This document shows positions 34,813 to 44,284 of a DNA stretch of 64,000 bases, piece after piece. Numbering within the stretch: position 1 is the stretch's first letter; each line of letters opens with the position of its first letter. The DNA comes from Niallia alba (GTDB lineage Bacteria; Bacillota; Bacilli; Bacillales; Cytobacillaceae). Location: NCBI RefSeq assembly GCF_012933555.1, contig NZ_JABBPK010000001.1:846001-910000 (forward strand), in the 5' to 3' direction. The notes under the pieces are model-generated. The model worked only from the letters and a program-made list of their open reading frames with translations. It did not search any database and was not told the DNA's origin. The position numbers and the translations under genes are program-made.

Positions 34813-35110
34813 TGTGGTTTCTGATATGCGCTCTTTGGCAGACAGCATACAAGCGGTTGCTGATACGATGGCGAGCAATGTACCTGTCGAAACAAAAGAA
34901 CCAACTACAACTGCAAAAGAACCTGCGCCAAAGAAAAAGGAAATCACTCTGGAGGAAGTCAGAGCAAAACTCGCTGAAAAGAGTCAAGCCGGTCTTACTG
35001 CCCAAGTAAGAGAAATCATCCAAAAATACGGTGGCTCTAAATTAAGCGAAGTTGACCCGAAACATTATGCAGACATGCTGAAAGATGCGGAGGTACTAGG
35101 CAATGAGTGA
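34787..35110 (+). CDS. Phage protein, rRNA-biogenesis-protein-like, unknown function
   Basis: A 107-residue protein with a helical N-terminus (LLDVVSDMRSLADSIQAVADTM), a proline/lysine-rich linker and ITLEEVRAKLAEKSQAGLTAQVREIIQKYGGSKLSEVDPKHYADMLKDAE. The latter pattern is common in small phage proteins placed before DUF2800 genes. Strong GGAGGGAGG upstream. Function unknown. Confidence 0.7.
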   Translation: MSKIKLLLDVVSDMRSLADSIQAVADTMASNVPVETKEPTTTAKEPAPKKKEITLEEVRAKLAEKSQAGLTAQVREIIQKYGGSKLSEVDPKHYADMLKDAEVLGNE

Positions 35111-36251
35111 TCACGCAGTACTTTCCGCATCGGGGTCCCATAGGTGGCTGAATTGCCTTCCATCTGCAAGATTGGAACTAGAATTTGAAAATAACGAATC
35201 CAATGCAGCTGCTGAAGGCACCGCCGCCCATGCTCTTTGTGAACACAAACTTAAAAAAGCACTTCACATGAGAAGTAAAAGGCCAGTCTCGGTGTATAAC
35301 TCTGATGAAATGGAAGAACACAGCGATGCCTATGTTGAATTTGTAATGGAGCAGTTTGAATTGGCAAAACAAAGCTGTACGGACCCGTTAATACTTATTG
35401 AACAACGTCTTGATTTTTCCTGCTATGTACCACAGGGGTTCGGAACTGGTGACTGCATCATCATTGGCGATAAAAAGCTTCATATTATCGATTTTAAGTA
35501 CGGCATGGGTGTGTTAGTAGATGCAGCAGGAAACCCACAGATGAAATTGTACGCCCTTGGAGCTTTGGAAATCTACGATAGCTTGTATGACATCGAAGAG
35601 GTTTCCATGACCATCTTCCAACCTCGCAGGGAAAATGTCAGCACATGGACAATCCCGGTAAATGAATTAAAAGACTGGGCAGAAAACGAGCTTAGACCAA
35701 AGGCCAAAAAAGCTTATGAAGGCGAAGGTAACTACCTTCCAGGTGAATGGTGTACATTCTGTCGAGCGGCTGTTAAATGCCGTGCAAGAGCAGAAGAAAA
35801 GCTGAAATTAGCACAGATGGAATTTAAACTGCCTCCCCTGCTTACGGATTCCGAAATTGAGGAAGTTCTCTCTAAACTGTCCGACCTTACAAAGTGGGCA
35901 AATGAAATCATTGCTTATGCGACGGATGCTGCCGTTAATCAAGGGAAAGAGTGGCACGGCTTTAAGGTAGTCGAGGGCAGGTCTATCCGTAAATATAAGG
36001 ACGAAGAGGCCGTGGCTGAAGCAGCCAAGGCAAATGGCTATAATGATATCTATCGTCAGAGTCTTATTACCCTTACGGAAATGCAGAAGCTGATGGGTAA
36101 ATCGAAATTTCAAGAAATCCTCGGTGGTCTCATACATAAACCACCAGGTAAGCCAACGCTGGTTCCACTTTCGGATAAGAGGCCAGCTATGAATATATCA
36201 AACGTAAAAAACGAATTTAATGAAATAACGGAGGAATTAGAATATGAATAA
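35103..36251 (+). CDS. DUF2800 protein, Cas4/RecB-like nuclease
   Basis: A 382-residue DUF2800 protein. It begins MSDHAVLSASGSHRWLNCLPSARLE and has AAEGTAAHALCEHKL, IIDFKYGMGVLVDA and a C-terminal cysteine pair in CTFCRAAVKCRARAE. These are the elements of a PD-(D/E)XK nuclease fold of the Cas4/RecB type with a possible iron-sulfur site. It probably acts as an exonuclease in phage recombination, together with the ssDNA-binding protein encoded next. Overlaps both neighbours by a few bases. Confidence 0.85.
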   Translation: MSDHAVLSASGSHRWLNCLPSARLELEFENNESNAAAEGTAAHALCEHKLKKALHMRSKRPVSVYNSDEMEEHSDAYVEFVMEQFELAKQSCTDPLILIEQRLDFSCYVPQGFGTGDCIIIGDKKLHIIDFKYGMGVLVDAAGNPQMKLYALGALEIYDSLYDIEEVSMTIFQPRRENVSTWTIPVNELKDWAENELRPKAKKAYEGEGNYLPGEWCTFCRAAVKCRARAEEKLKLAQMEFKLPPLLTDSEIEEVLSKLSDLTKWANEIIAYATDAAVNQGKEWHGFKVVEGRSIRKYKDEEAVAEAAKANGYNDIYRQSLITLTEMQKLMGKSKFQEILGGLIHKPPGKPTLVPLSDKRPAMNISNVKNEFNEITEELEYE

Positions 36252-36792
36252 TCAAAACAGAACGAAGGTTGTTACAAGCATCAACACACGTCTTAGCTAT
36301 TTTCACGGTTGGGAACCCGTATCCATCAATGGCGGAGCGGAAAAGTACAGCGTATCCGTATTGATTCCCAAAACAGATAAGGAAACCATCAATGCTATCA
36401 ATGCAGCAGTAGATGCAGCCATTGAAGAGGGCATTGCAAAGTTTGGTGGTAAAAAGCCGAATAAGGCGGCTATTAAACTGCCACTTCGAGATGGTGACGT
36501 AGAACGTGATGACGAGGCTTACAAAGGACATTACTTTGTAAATGCCAACAGCAAGACTCCACCCCAAATAGTAGATAAAGCGGTTAGACCTATCCTGGAT
36601 CGTAACGAGGTTTACAGCGGTTGTTATGCAAGAGTATCCCTAAATTTCTACGCTTTTAACTCTAATGGCAATAAGGGTGTAGCATGTGGTCTTGGCAACA
36701 TCCAGAAGATAAGAGATGGAGAGCTTTTAGGTGGAAGAACCAATGCAGCTGATGATTTCACAACTATTGATGATGATGATTTTCTAGCATAA
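36244..36792 (+). CDS. DUF2815 family, probable ssDNA-binding protein
   Basis: A 182-residue protein with the DUF2815 pattern RLSYFHGWEP and YSVSVLIPKTDKETI, and an acidic C-terminal tail (TTIDDDDFLA). An acidic tail is typical of single-stranded DNA-binding proteins. It lies between the DUF2800 nuclease and DNA polymerase genes. GGAGG precedes the start. Confidence 0.83.
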   Translation: MNNQNRTKVVTSINTRLSYFHGWEPVSINGGAEKYSVSVLIPKTDKETINAINAAVDAAIEEGIAKFGGKKPNKAAIKLPLRDGDVERDDEAYKGHYFVNANSKTPPQIVDKAVRPILDRNEVYSGCYARVSLNFYAFNSNGNKGVACGLGNIQKIRDGELLGGRTNAADDFTTIDDDDFLA

Positions 36793-36805
36793 GGAATAAA
36801 TACAG

Positions 36806-36840
36806 ACGAGGTGGTGGAGGTTGTTCTTCTGCCACCTCGT
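36806..36840 (+). other. Stem-loop before the polymerase gene
   Basis: ACGAGGTGG at 36806-36814 pairs with CCACCTCGT at 36832-36840. There is no T-tract, so it is probably an mRNA processing or stability element. Confidence 0.45.
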
Positions 36841-36864
36841 TTGCATTGGAAAGGGCGGTAATAT

Positions 36865-38799
36865 ATGAATTCTATTTCTATTGATATTGAAACATTTAGT
36901 AGTGCCAACCTTCAAAAGTCTGGAGTTTACCGTTATGCAGAGAGTGATGATTTTGAAATTCTACTATTTGGTTATTCGGTGGATGGCGGTGAAGTACAGG
37001 TGGTTGACCTTGCCAGTGGGGAGGAAATCCCCGATGAAATTATAAACGCACTTATGGATGATTCCGTTACCAAGTGGGCTTTCAATGCAATGTTTGAGCG
37101 TGTATGTCTATCAAAATGGCTTAACCTTACTGAATATCTTAACCCCGCATCCTGGAAATGTTCCATGATATGGTCGGCATATATGGGATTACCTCTTTCT
37201 TTGGAGGGAGTCGGTGCAGTTCTAGGTTTGGAGAAACAAAAGCTAACAGAGGGTAAAGACCTCATCAAATATTTCTGTACACCTTGCTCCCCTACAAAGT
37301 CTAATGGTGGTCGAGTTCGTAATTTACCAGAACACGACATGGATAAATGGGAGCGGTTTAAAGTATATAACATTCGCGATGTGGAATCCGAGATGTCAAT
37401 ACAACAGAAATTATCCAAGTTTCAAGTACCAGAGAACATCTGGGAGGAATATCATCTCGACCAGGTAATCAATGATCGTGGCATTGCCATTGACATGACT
37501 TTCGTAAAACAGGCTGTAGAGATGGATGAACATTCTCGTGAAAAGCTAATGGCTACGATGCAAGATATAACTAATTTGGAGAATCCAAACTCTGTACAAC
37601 AAATGAAAGACTGGCTTGCCGACAATGGGCTAGAAACAGATACCCTTGGTAAAAAAGCGGTTGCTGAGATGTTAAAGACGGCTCCTGAACCACTAGGCAC
37701 TGTTTTGGAACTTCGCCAGCAGCTTGCAAAATCATCGGTGAAAAAATACACGGCAATGGAAAATGCGGTATGTAGTGACGGTCGTGCAAGAGGAATGTTT
37801 CAGTTTTACGGAGCCAACAGAACCGGCAGATTCTCTGGCAGGCTGATTCAGTTGCAAAATCTCCCCCAAAACCATATGCCCGATTTGGAACAGGCTCGTG
37901 CTTTAGTTCGAAGCGGAAACTTTGATGCTCTTACTTTACTCTATGATTCAATCCCAGAGGTACTGTCGGAACTTATCCGTACTGCTTTTATACCGCGAGA
38001 AGGTATGAAGTTCATTGTGGCAGATTTTTCAGCGATTGAGGCTCGCGTCATTGCTTGGCTTGCAAGTGAAAAATGGAGAATAGATGTATTCCAAAACGGC
38101 GGTGACATCTACTGTGCCAGTGCCTCTCAGATGTTTAATGTACCTGTTGAAAAGCATGGTGTGAACGGTCACCTTCGTCAGAAAGGGAAAATAGCCGAAC
38201 TTGCCCTCGGTTATGGTGGATCTGTTGGAGCATTAAAATCAATGGGTGCTTTGGAGATGGGAATTGAAGAAGAGGAACTTCAGCCCCTTGTAACGGCTTG
38301 GAGACAATCCAATCCCAATATCACAAAACTTTGGTGGGATGTTGACCGTGCAGTAAAAACTTGTGTTAAGCAAAAAACTCCTACAGAGACACACGGCATT
38401 AAATTTATCTATCAAAGTGGAATGCTCTTTATTGTCCTCCCCTCTGGTAGACGGCTTGCCTATGTGAAACCTCGTATGGGAGAGAATATGTTTGGCGGTG
38501 AGTCGGTTACTTACGAAGGGGTCGGTGGGACGAAGAAATGGGAAAGAATCGATAGCTATGGACCCAAATTTGTAGAGAATATTGTTCAGGCAATCAGTCG
38601 TGACATTTTGTGTCATGCCATGCAGACATTAAAGAATTGTTCTATTGTGGCTCATGTACACGATGAAATTATCATCGAGGCAGATATGGGAATGTCACTT
38701 TCCGCTATCTGTGAACAGATGGCTAGGACACCAACATGGGCAAATGGTCTGTTACTTAGCGCTGATGGCTATGAGTGTCAGTTTTATCAAAAAGATTAA
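36865..38799 (+). CDS. Phage DNA polymerase, family A
   Basis: A 644-residue replicative polymerase. An N-terminal 3'-5' exonuclease domain starts with SIDIETFSS. The polymerase domain has motif A at DFSAIEARVIAWLA (D387), motif B in RQKGKIAELALGYGG and motif C in VAHVHDEI (D600). Both catalytic aspartates are present. It is the centre of a replication set with a primase-helicase, nuclease and SNF2 helicase, so the phage probably replicates with little host polymerase. Confidence 0.93.
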   Translation: MNSISIDIETFSSANLQKSGVYRYAESDDFEILLFGYSVDGGEVQVVDLASGEEIPDEIINALMDDSVTKWAFNAMFERVCLSKWLNLTEYLNPASWKCSMIWSAYMGLPLSLEGVGAVLGLEKQKLTEGKDLIKYFCTPCSPTKSNGGRVRNLPEHDMDKWERFKVYNIRDVESEMSIQQKLSKFQVPENIWEEYHLDQVINDRGIAIDMTFVKQAVEMDEHSREKLMATMQDITNLENPNSVQQMKDWLADNGLETDTLGKKAVAEMLKTAPEPLGTVLELRQQLAKSSVKKYTAMENAVCSDGRARGMFQFYGANRTGRFSGRLIQLQNLPQNHMPDLEQARALVRSGNFDALTLLYDSIPEVLSELIRTAFIPREGMKFIVADFSAIEARVIAWLASEKWRIDVFQNGGDIYCASASQMFNVPVEKHGVNGHLRQKGKIAELALGYGGSVGALKSMGALEMGIEEEELQPLVTAWRQSNPNITKLWWDVDRAVKTCVKQKTPTETHGIKFIYQSGMLFIVLPSGRRLAYVKPRMGENMFGGESVTYEGVGGTKKWERIDSYGPKFVENIVQAISRDILCHAMQTLKNCSIVAHVHDEIIIEADMGMSLSAICEQMARTPTWANGLLLSADGYECQFYQKD

Positions 38800-38828
38800 A
38801 ATAAATTTTTTCAAAATCCTCAACAATC

Positions 38829-38888
38829 ATTACCTCCTGTGGCTATTAGGTAGAGGAACTTTCCTCTGACTATATTGCAGGAGGTAAT
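38829..38888 (+). promoter_or_regulatory. RNA structure sequestering the antirepressor Shine-Dalgarno
   Basis: ATTACCTCCTG (38829-38839) is the exact complement of CAGGAGGTAAT (38878-38888), which contains the ribosome binding site of the next gene. Between them AGAGGA and TCCTCT (38852-38857 with 38862-38867) form another hairpin. In this fold the gene could not be translated well. Confidence 0.65.
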
Positions 38889-38892
38889 TCGT

Positions 38893-39645
38893 ATGGACGA
38901 ATTAGTAAAAATCAATTATGAAAATCAACGACCAACCGTACTCGGTCGTGATTTACATGAAGCCTTGGAAGTAAAGACCGCTTATAAAGATTGGTTTCCA
39001 AGAATGTGTGAGTACGGATTTGAGGAAGGGTCAGACTTTAGCTCATTTTTGAGCGAAAGTACTGGAGGCAGACCACGCATAGACCATCAGTTAACAATTG
39101 ATATGGCAAAAGAGCTATGTATGATACAGCGTACTCCAAAAGGAAAACAATGCCGTCAATACTTTCTTGAAATAGAAAGACGATGGAATTCCCCTGAGGC
39201 GACCATGGCAAGGGCATTACAGTTTGCCAATCAACAACTAACTCAAGTAAGGAATCAAAATAAAGTGCTTGAAGGTACGGTTGCTGTTCAGAATCAGCAA
39301 ATTGCAGAAATGAAACCGAAAGTCTCTTATTACGATGTAGTTTTAAATTGTAAAGACCTCATTTCCACCTCAGCAATTGCCAAAGATTACGGCAAGTCAG
39401 CTATTTGGATGAACCGCTATCTTAATAAAAAGGGCATCCAGTTTAAACAAGGCGGCATTTGGCTCTTATATCAGAAGTATGCGGAAAAAGGCTACACCAG
39501 TACTAAGACACATAGCTACCTTGGCAGTAACGGTGAACAGCATACAAAGGTCCATACATATTGGACTCAAAAAGGCAGACTCTTCATTTACGAACTGATG
39601 AAGGCGGACGGTATTTTGCCTCAGATAGAAATGGAGGGTGTGTAA
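38893..39645 (+). CDS. Phage antirepressor (AntA/AntB and KilAC domains)
   Basis: A 250-residue protein. The N-terminal AntA/AntB-type domain (RPTVLGRDLHEALEVKTAYKDWFPRMCEYGFEEGSDF, then RPRIDHQLTIDMAKELCMIQRTPKGKQCRQYFLEIER) is joined by a coiled-coil-like linker to a KilAC domain (STSAIAKDYGKSAIWMNRYLNKKGIQFKQGGIWLLY). Such proteins inactivate phage repressors. ATG 38893 follows AGGAGGT, which lies in the RNA structure just described. Confidence 0.88.
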   Translation: MDELVKINYENQRPTVLGRDLHEALEVKTAYKDWFPRMCEYGFEEGSDFSSFLSESTGGRPRIDHQLTIDMAKELCMIQRTPKGKQCRQYFLEIERRWNSPEATMARALQFANQQLTQVRNQNKVLEGTVAVQNQQIAEMKPKVSYYDVVLNCKDLISTSAIAKDYGKSAIWMNRYLNKKGIQFKQGGIWLLYQKYAEKGYTSTKTHSYLGSNGEQHTKVHTYWTQKGRLFIYELMKADGILPQIEMEGV

Positions 39646-40079
39646 TGGGGATCAACAAATTTAACCATGAAGGATACCATGACCCAACTCCCCATGAAGC
39701 ACTGACCAACATAATGAGAAAGGAAAAGGCAGAGAAAAAATCTGCCTTTAAGCCACTTGTATATATCTGTTCTCCCTATTCCGGTGATGTAGAAGGAAAC
39801 ATTAAAAAGGCTCGCAGTTTTTGCAGGTTTGCCTTAGACCAAAACTGTATCCCAATTGCTCCCCACCTTATGTTTCCGCAGTTTATGGATGATGAAAACC
39901 CAGAGGAACGAGAGCTTGCCATATTTATGGACATCGTTCTTATGGGCAAATGCTCTGAGGTGTGGGTGCTGGGCAATACCATCTCAAGCGGTATGGCAAG
40001 GGAGATTGAAGTAGCCAAGAAACGCAGACAAACGGTCAGGTATTTTAGTCCGGAGCATGAGGAGGTCGAAAGTTTATGA
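39645..40079 (+). CDS. DUF4406 domain protein, nucleoside deoxyribosyltransferase-like
   Basis: A 144-residue protein with PLVYICSPYSGDVEGNIKKARSFCRFALDQNCIPIAPHLMFPQFMDD and VWVLGNTISSGMAREIEVAKKR, the DUF4406/nucleoside 2-deoxyribosyltransferase-like fold. It may alter nucleotide pools. The start overlaps the antirepressor stop (TAATG), and the end overlaps the next gene. Confidence 0.8.
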   Translation: MGINKFNHEGYHDPTPHEALTNIMRKEKAEKKSAFKPLVYICSPYSGDVEGNIKKARSFCRFALDQNCIPIAPHLMFPQFMDDENPEERELAIFMDIVLMGKCSEVWVLGNTISSGMAREIEVAKKRRQTVRYFSPEHEEVESL

Positions 40080-42442
40080 AAATTGCAGTGGGCAATAGTC
40101 GGATGGACAGGAAATGGAAAAACAAAGATATCTCCTGGGGGGATTTTTGCTCCCGTGTAAAGACAACACAACGTACTACAGAAACGGTAGAAGAATATCG
40201 GAAACTTAAAAAAGGCCAGCAAGATGATATCAAAGACGTGGGCGGCTTTGTCGGGGGACATTTAAAAGAAGGAAGGCGAAAGAAGGGCAATGTTCTGTGT
40301 CGTTCTTTGCTTACCCTTGATATGGATTACGGTAGACCGGATATCTGGGAACAAATCAGCATGCTTTTTGACTTCAAATGTTGCGTTTACTCCACTCATA
40401 AGCACACACCGGAAAATCCGAGACTCAGACTTATTGTTCCTCTTGCCCGCGAGGTCAGTGAAGAAGAATATGCAGCCGTTGGACGTATGGTGGCAAAAGA
40501 AATCGGTATTGACCTTTTTGATGATACGACATATGAAGCCCATCGCCTTATGTATTGGCCATCCACTTCCTCTAATGGTGAATTTGTCTACGAAGAGCAG
40601 GATGGAGCATTACTTGACCCGGATATTTATCTTGCAAAATATGAAAACTGGCGAGATACGTCAACTTGGCCAGTATCAAGCAGGCAGTCTGAGGTTATTA
40701 ATCGCAGTCTTAAAGAACAAGCCGATCCGCTTTTAAAGGAAGGTGTGGTAGGAACTTTCTGTCGTGCCTATTCCGTTCGTGAAGCAATTGATAAATTTTT
40801 AGGTGCAGTTTATGCGCCATCTGCTATGGAAGGGCGTTATGACTATATTCCAGCTGATAGTAGTGCGGGTGTAATTATCTATGATGATAAATTCGCATAC
40901 AGCCACCATGCCACCGACCCAGCAAGCGGCCTGCTCCTCAATGCTTTTGACCTCGTTCGTATTCATAAATTCGGCTCTTTAGATGATAGAGCTTCCACTA
41001 CAACGGCTCCTAGTAGGATGCCGTCTTTTGTGGCAATGTGTGAGTTTGCTATAAAAGATGAAGCGGTGAAAGCTGAGTTTGCTAAGGAAAGGCAGGCCCA
41101 GGCTGAAGAGGAGTTTAGTGAAGAGGATTGGCAGACGGGATTGGAATTGGATAAGCAAGGTCGGATAAAAGACACTTTGGACAACATCGTCTTAATTATT
41201 CGACATGATAAGGAATTACAGCATATCGCTTTCAACTGCCACCGTGATGGTATTGATGCCAAAGGTGGTCTGCCTTGGGAACAGATTAAATGTGGTTGGA
41301 ATGATTCGGACAATGCACTGCTGAAGGTGTACTTAAGCAGCAAATACGGAGTCTATTCTCCTACCAAGACCAAGGATGCTGTGTTGGCGGTAGCGTCAGA
41401 ACGAGCCTACCATCCTGTTAAGGAGTATCTTGACTCCCTGCCAAAATGGGATGGTATTTGTCGTGTGGAAAATCTACTTATTGATTATTTCGGTGCAACA
41501 GAAAATTCCTATACAAAGGCAATTATTCGCAAAACGATGGTTGCGGCGGTAGCCCGTATTTATAGACCAGGCACAAAGTTTGATAGTGTTCTTATCTTAA
41601 ACGGTCCTCAAGGCATCGGTAAGTCAACTTTCTTTGCCAAACTTGCAGGGGATTGGTTTTCAGACAGTTTAACTCTCACGGACATGAAAGATAAATCTGG
41701 GGCTGAAAAACTTCAGGGATATTGGTTGTTGGAACTCGGTGAGCTTGCTGGGATGCGTAAGACGGATGTGGAGATTGTGAAGTCCTTTATTTCTAGGGCG
41801 GATGATAAGTACCGTGCCAGTTATGGGGTCAACGTGGAAAGCCATCCCCGTCAATGCGTGATTGTAGGTTCTACCAATGCGGAAAGCGGTTTTCTTCGTG
41901 ATATTACGGGCAACCGCAGATTTTGGCCAGTCCGCATTAGTGGTAACAGTAGAAAGAAAGCTTGGCAGATGACTAAAGAAGAAGTACAGCAGATTTGGGC
42001 AGAGGCACTAGTATTATATGAGAAGGGCGAAAAACTCTACCTTGAAGGTGATGATGTAACCATGGCAACCAGTGAACAGGCAGATGCTATGGAAACAGAT
42101 GAACGAGAAGGACTGGTTCGTACTTACTTGGATACGCTCTTGCCGGATGATTGGGACACGATGTCTTTGTACGAGCGTAGAAATTTCCTCGGCGGTAGCG
42201 AATTTGGTGGCGGCACCCGTGTTGGAACAGTAAAAAGGACTCTTGTCTGCAATATGGAGATTTGGTGTGAATGTTTCGGTAAAGAGGCATCAATGCTAAA
42301 GCCTTCAGATTCCTATGCCATCGGTGCCATTATGAGAAAGATCAGTGAGTGGAACAAGTACACTGGGAACAAGAATGGTGTTGTGACGTTTCCTGTCTAC
42401 GGAAAGCAACGAGCTTATTCCCGAGTCGAGGAACAAAACTAA
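40076..42442 (+). CDS. Primase-helicase (VapE domain, AEP-like N-terminus)
   Basis: A 788-residue replication protein. The N-terminal third has SLLTLDMDYG and STHKHTPENPRLRLIVPLAREV, typical of archaeo-eukaryotic primase-type domains next to VapE. The C-terminal half is a VapE ATPase with Walker A NGPQGIGKSTF (about residue 510) and ELGELAGMRKTDVEIVKSFISRADDKYRASYG. It probably primes and unwinds DNA at the phage origin. Confidence 0.88.
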   Translation: MKIAVGNSRMDRKWKNKDISWGDFCSRVKTTQRTTETVEEYRKLKKGQQDDIKDVGGFVGGHLKEGRRKKGNVLCRSLLTLDMDYGRPDIWEQISMLFDFKCCVYSTHKHTPENPRLRLIVPLAREVSEEEYAAVGRMVAKEIGIDLFDDTTYEAHRLMYWPSTSSNGEFVYEEQDGALLDPDIYLAKYENWRDTSTWPVSSRQSEVINRSLKEQADPLLKEGVVGTFCRAYSVREAIDKFLGAVYAPSAMEGRYDYIPADSSAGVIIYDDKFAYSHHATDPASGLLLNAFDLVRIHKFGSLDDRASTTTAPSRMPSFVAMCEFAIKDEAVKAEFAKERQAQAEEEFSEEDWQTGLELDKQGRIKDTLDNIVLIIRHDKELQHIAFNCHRDGIDAKGGLPWEQIKCGWNDSDNALLKVYLSSKYGVYSPTKTKDAVLAVASERAYHPVKEYLDSLPKWDGICRVENLLIDYFGATENSYTKAIIRKTMVAAVARIYRPGTKFDSVLILNGPQGIGKSTFFAKLAGDWFSDSLTLTDMKDKSGAEKLQGYWLLELGELAGMRKTDVEIVKSFISRADDKYRASYGVNVESHPRQCVIVGSTNAESGFLRDITGNRRFWPVRISGNSRKKAWQMTKEEVQQIWAEALVLYEKGEKLYLEGDDVTMATSEQADAMETDEREGLVRTYLDTLLPDDWDTMSLYERRNFLGGSEFGGGTRVGTVKRTLVCNMEIWCECFGKEASMLKPSDSYAIGAIMRKISEWNKYTGNKNGVVTFPVYGKQRAYSRVEEQN

Positions 42443-42660
42443 GTTGTACCTTACCTTGTTCCCATACTGGTTCTTTCCCTAAAGCTAGTAACGATAAGGA
42501 AAATCAACGGTTCGGAACAAGTGGAACAAGAAGTATCCTATTTATTTATAAATAGTAAAAAGAAGTAATAGTAGCCTGTGCATACACGCATACGCGCGCG
42601 TATAGGAAAAATGGGTCAAAGTTGTTTTCTTGTTCCGAGCCTTTTATATGGGAGGTATTT
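42443..42660. other. Candidate replication origin: GGAACAAG repeats and alternating tract
   Basis: Four GGAACAAG octamers occur in two orientations: CTTGTTCC at 42455-42462 and 42629-42636, GGAACAAG at 42514-42521 and 42523-42530. Between them, 42577-42604 is a perfect 28-nt alternation of pyrimidine and purine, rich in CG. The region follows the primase-helicase gene and has no gene of its own. Confidence 0.45.
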
Positions 42661-42942
42661 ATGCTTGAAAAATATATCGAAAAGAAACTGGTGGCTGAGG
42701 TAAAAAAGATGGAAGGCATTGCGGCGAAGTTTGTTAGCCCAGGTTTAGATGGGATGCCAGACCGCATAGTGCTTTTACCACATGGGAAGATGGCTTTTGT
42801 AGAATTAAAGGCTTCCGGAAAGAAACCTCGTCCGTTACAGAATAGAAGAATAAAGCAATTACAGAAGTTAGGCTTTACTTGTTATGTCATTGATGATGTT
42901 AAGCAGATTGGAGTGATACTGGGTGAAATACAATCCTCATAA
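42661..42942 (+). CDS. VRR-NUC domain nuclease
   Basis: A 93-residue stand-alone VRR-NUC nuclease. The active-site pattern is GLDGMPDRIVLLPHGKMAFVELKASGKKPRPLQ, with the catalytic D and ExK. Such phage proteins are thought to cut branched DNA. ATG 42661 follows GGGAGG; the longer frame from 42622 is not needed. Confidence 0.88.
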   Translation: MLEKYIEKKLVAEVKKMEGIAAKFVSPGLDGMPDRIVLLPHGKMAFVELKASGKKPRPLQNRRIKQLQKLGFTCYVIDDVKQIGVILGEIQSS

Positions 42943-44284
42943 ATATCAGACTTATGCAACGAACTTCATACTTGAGCATCCCATCGCTGCGGTGTTTTTA
43001 GAAATGGGTCTTGGCAAAAGTGTCATTACTCTAACGGCTATATTTGACCTATGTCTTGATCGTTTTGAAATTGGAAAGGTTCTGGTCATTGCTCCACTTC
43101 GGGTGGCGAGGGATACTTGGCCAGCTGAGATAAATAAGTGGGAGCATTTAAAAGGACTGGAGTTTTCGGTAGCCATCGGAACAGAACAGGAGCGGTTGGC
43201 AGCTCTTAGGAAACCTGCAAGTGTCTATCTTATAAACAGAGAAAATGTTGACTGGTTAGTAAATAAAAGTGGCATCCCTTTTGATTATGACATGGTGGTC
43301 ATCGATGAACTATCATCCTTTAAGTCCTATGGTGCCAAAAGATTTAAAAGTCTACTAAAAGTCAGACCAAGGGCAAAACGGATTGTGGGTCTTACGGGTA
43401 CACCATCGAGTAATGGATTAATGGATTTGTGGGCAGAGTTTCGTATTCTTGACATGGGTAAAAGACTCGGCAGGTACATAACTCACTACCGCAATTCCTT
43501 CTTTACACCAGATAAACGTAATCAGCAAATCGTATTTTCATATAAACCATTGCCAGGTGCTGAAGATGCCATATATCAGCTCATTTCGGATATTACCATT
43601 TCCATGGAGTCGGTGGATTTTCTCAAAATGCCAGAGTGCATGATCAATGAAGTGCCTGTGTATCTAAATGACAAAGAACAATCCGTATATGATCGCTTTC
43701 GTGAAGAGATGGTTCTTGAATTTGCTGATGAAGAAATAGATGCCATGAATGCAGCAGTCCTTTCAGGAAAACTTCTGCAAATGGCAAACGGTGCGATCTA
43801 TGATGATGATAAAAACACTCATATTATCCACGACCGCAAGTTAGATGCTCTTGAGGATTTAATTGAAGGTGCTAACGGAAAACCTGTGCTTATTGCCTAT
43901 TGGTATAATCACGATTTAGAGCGTATTAAGGCAAAATTCAATGTCAGAGAAATTAAAACTTCCAAGGATATCAAGGATTGGAACAACGGCGATATTTCTG
44001 TAGCGGTTATTCATCCTGCATCAGCGGGACACGGTCTCAACTTACAAAGTGGAGGTTCAACGCTTATCTGGTTTGGACTTACTTGGAGTCTAGAACTCTA
44101 TCAGCAAACAAATGCGAGACTTTGGAGACAAGGTCAAAATGAGACAGTGGTTATTCATCACATTATTACTAAAGGCACGATTGATGAAGATGTTATGAAT
44201 GCCTTGAGACGAAAGGAAAAGACACAATCCGATCTTATTAATGCGGTCAAAGCAAATCTTGGGAAAGCGAGGGATGCTGTATGA
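42923..44284 (+). CDS. SNF2-family DEAD-like helicase
   Basis: A 453-residue SF2 ATPase. Motif I is LEMGLGKS (residues 26-33), motif II is VIDELSS, motif III is GLTGTPSSN and motif VI is QQTNARLWRQGQ, the SNF2 type. It overlaps the VRR-NUC gene, a common phage pair. The start is GTG. Probably involved in replication or recombination. Confidence 0.88.
   Translation: MKYNPHKYQTYATNFILEHPIAAVFLEMGLGKSVITLTAIFDLCLDRFEIGKVLVIAPLRVARDTWPAEINKWEHLKGLEFSVAIGTEQERLAALRKPASVYLINRENVDWLVNKSGIPFDYDMVVIDELSSFKSYGAKRFKSLLKVRPRAKRIVGLTGTPSSNGLMDLWAEFRILDMGKRLGRYITHYRNSFFTPDKRNQQIVFSYKPLPGAEDAIYQLISDITISMESVDFLKMPECMINEVPVYLNDKEQSVYDRFREEMVLEFADEEIDAMNAAVLSGKLLQMANGAIYDDDKNTHIIHDRKLDALEDLIEGANGKPVLIAYWYNHDLERIKAKFNVREIKTSKDIKDWNNGDISVAVIHPASAGHGLNLQSGGSTLIWFGLTWSLELYQQTNARLWRQGQNETVVIHHIITKGTIDEDVMNALRRKEKTQSDLINAVKANLGKARDAV

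Noticed and set aside
40290-40736. Plus-strand frame of 148 codons inside the primase-helicase gene
   Set aside because: It is a shadow frame of a clearly conserved gene, without its own start signals.
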